Positions 23,562-24,975 of a DNA stretch of 24,975 nucleotides are shown in pieces. Origin of the DNA: Mageeibacillus sp. UBA5734. Its GTDB lineage: Bacteria; Bacillota; Clostridia; Saccharofermentanales; UBA5734. Below the pieces are notes generated by a model. That model did no database searches, was not told the DNA's origin, and saw only the letters and a program-made list of their open reading frames with translations. The position numbers and the translations under genes were made by a program. The stretch spans positions 1 to 24,975 of the forward strand of contig DIGA01000084.1 in NCBI GenBank assembly GCA_002419365.1, given 5' to 3'. Each line of letters opens with the position of its first letter. Within the stretch, counting starts at the first letter, position 1.

Positions 23562-23671
23562 GGTCAATGATCTCCTTGGGAAATGGTCTTTTCTTAAGGT
23601 ACCGTCAAAAGACGATTCATTCAAGACTTTCCACAAGATCCGTGCGGATTCATGCGAATTTTTTCCAAGAA

Positions 23672-24265
23672 TCAGGCCCAGCCAGGCCAGACTGGCAGCA
23701 CGAGGACGGTGATAACGCCGCAGATGAGAATGACCGGAATCGGGCTGAGCTTGAACCGGACCTGCAAAAAAATGGTCAAGGCAAATAAAACAAGCGAAAG
23801 AGGGCTCACAAGGCTCAAAGGATCCAGTTTCAGGAGTTCGAGCCAGTTCTCGGCCAGGGGCCGGATCAGGGAAGCCTGGGCAAAAAACCAAGTCGCCGAA
23901 GCCAGCAAGGCCACGACCGTCGGGCGCAGGCCGTGGAAAGCCATCCGGGTCAGCGGATGGTGCCAGATCCTGTCGAGCCAATGGGTCAAGACCAGGATCA
24001 GGAGCAACGAGGGCAGCATGACGCCAATGGTCGCGGCCGCACTGCCAGCCACGCCAGCGATGACAAAGCCAACATAGGTTGCAGTATTGATTGCCAGGGG
24101 GCCGGGCGTGATCTGGGAAATGGCCAGGATATCGCCAAATTGCTGCACGGAAAGCCATTGATGGCTGGTCATTTCACGCTGGATCAGTGGCACCATCGCA
24201 TACCCGCCGCCGAATGTGAAGAGGCCGATGCGAAAGAAAGTCATAAACAGTTGCCATAGGATCAT
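23672..24265 (-). CDS. chrA: Chromate transporter family (ChrA) half-protein, second of the pair
   Basis: A 197-residue membrane protein of the short-chain CHR family. It has the family signature FFRIGLFTFGGGYAMVPLIQRE (residues about 10-31) and ISQITPGPLAINTATYVGF (about 50-68), followed by several hydrophobic helices. Short ChrA proteins are usually encoded as adjacent pairs that work together to export chromate or, more generally, an oxyanion; the true substrate in an anaerobe is unknown. Its start overlaps the stop of the preceding half-protein by 4 bp (ATGA). Confidence 0.88.
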   Translation of the reverse strand: MILWQLFMTFFRIGLFTFGGGYAMVPLIQREMTSHQWLSVQQFGDILAISQITPGPLAINTATYVGFVIAGVAGSAAATIGVMLPSLLLILVLTHWLDRIWHHPLTRMAFHGLRPTVVALLASATWFFAQASLIRPLAENWLELLKLDPLSLVSPLSLVLFALTIFLQVRFKLSPIPVILICGVITVLVLPVWPGWA

Positions 24266-24858
24266 GACGCTTCACCGCCCTTTTGTGTCGGCTTGATGAT
24301 CCGGCTCGTGTAGGCAGGTGCCAGCCAGTACAGGGCCAGACCAGCTGCCGCGCCGCCGAGGACAGTCAGGACCGGATGCAGATCCATGGCTATGACCAAA
24401 ACCCAGGCCATCAGGGCGATGAGGGCCGTGACCTTGTCTTTGACGATCTGGCGGCCCATTTTCAGGGTGGCAAGCAGGATCTGGGCAGTGACAGCAGCCC
24501 GGACACCGATGAAGAAATGCTGCACGATTGCCAACTGCTGGTAGCGTGCCAGACCCGCGGCGATGGCCAGAATGACCAGGAACGATGGCAATGCACACCC
24601 GATGGCACTGGCGATGGCACCCAGCCGGCCGCGCTGGCGCTGGCCGATGAAGGTCGAGAGATTGATCGCAAACACACCTGGCAGCGATTGTGAGATCGCT
24701 ATCAGGTCAACCAGGTCCTTTTCACTGATCCAGTGGCGTTTCTCGACCACTTCGCGCTCGATCAGCGGAATCATCGCATAGCCACCACCAAAAGTGAAAA
24801 GGCCGATTTTGAAAAATGTTGCCAGCAAGCTGAAATAAGCAGGGCTTTTAACAGACAA
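24262..24858 (-). CDS. chrA: Chromate transporter family (ChrA) half-protein, first of the pair
   Basis: A 198-residue membrane protein paralogous to its downstream neighbour: FFKIGLFTFGGGYAMIPLIERE (about 15-36) and ISQSLPGVFAINLSTFIG (about 55-72). The second motif has SLPGVFAIN where the partner has TPGPLAIN, the usual asymmetry of CHR pairs. The start is a TTG at 24858, with AAAGGA 9 nt upstream; no ATG or in-frame GTG is better placed. In the 117 bp before the window end there is a TTGACA on the minus strand without a matching -10, so the promoter is not resolved. Confidence 0.85.
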   Translation of the reverse strand: MSVKSPAYFSLLATFFKIGLFTFGGGYAMIPLIEREVVEKRHWISEKDLVDLIAISQSLPGVFAINLSTFIGQRQRGRLGAIASAIGCALPSFLVILAIAAGLARYQQLAIVQHFFIGVRAAVTAQILLATLKMGRQIVKDKVTALIALMAWVLVIAMDLHPVLTVLGGAAAGLALYWLAPAYTSRIIKPTQKGGEAS

Positions 24859-24975
24859 TTTGCACGATCCTTTCCAGTTTTCATTTCAGGTCCTGCACAC
24901 TTGCCATGTCCGACAAAAATCGCTGGCCAAGTCTATGCACCTGTCAATTGCGAGCAGCGGTCAGCAGCTGATAAT

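Noticed and set aside
23562..24158. In-frame extension of the FAD oxidoreductase to 619 residues
   Set aside because: The extension lies over the ChrA gene in another frame and has shadow-like composition; the FAD-binding loop starts right after ATG 23561, which has a good ribosome-binding site.
24859..24975. TTGACA near the window edge as the chrA promoter
   Set aside because: The -10 position reads AGCGAT, a poor match, so no promoter is claimed.

Overview
The window looks like chromosomal DNA from an anaerobic, fermentative, low-oxygen bacterium, most likely a member of the Bacillota (Clostridia-like). Evidence: strong GGAGG-type ribosome-binding sites, housekeeping-type TTGACA/TATAAT promoters, the start of a rubrerythrin gene behind a PerR-like palindrome, a sodium-pumping decarboxylase operon with separate biotin carrier and gamma subunits, and adenosylcobalamin assembly genes. 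This placement is inference; there is no rRNA or other phylogenetic marker. I saw no tRNA, rRNA, CRISPR array, insertion sequence or transposase.

Layout. 1-46 (-): 5' end of a rubrerythrin-like gene. 176-2864 (-): a compact GH65-derived protein translationally coupled to a membrane GGDEF protein (probable diguanylate cyclase). 3019-4188 (+): a baeRF3-like protein, followed by a GC-rich inverted-repeat region. 4529-5218 (+): a PsiE-like membrane protein fused to a CorC/HlyC-like domain. 5160-8577 (-): cobT-cobU-cobS-cobU-like-cobC, the nucleotide-loop end of B12 synthesis. 8730-12010 (-): oadA-oadG-biotin carrier-oadB, a sodium-translocating decarboxylase with a terminator after oadB. 12239-13138 (-): a metallophosphoesterase with its own promoter.

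13233-20689 (-) is the most distinctive part. A single-module non-ribosomal peptide synthetase (C-A-T-TE), a 7TM sensor histidine kinase and an HD-GYP response regulator are joined by 8-bp start/stop overlaps. The adenylation pocket reads as the threonine code DFWNIGMVHK. The condensation domain resembles the acyl-accepting starter domains of lipopeptide synthetases. The thioesterase has cysteine at the nucleophile position. I infer a small N-acyl-threonine-type product (acid, ester or beta-lactone) made by the same operon that encodes a membrane sensor and a c-di-GMP-degrading output: possibly a self-contained signalling cassette.

20904-24858 (-): an ion-transporter-like permease, an FAD oxidoreductase with a four-cysteine cluster, and a split pair of chromate-transporter (ChrA) half-proteins.

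The window therefore holds predicted machinery for making c-di-GMP (GGDEF) and for degrading it (HD-GYP), sodium-coupled energy conservation, and B12 assembly. Functions are from motif recognition by eye; no database search was run.
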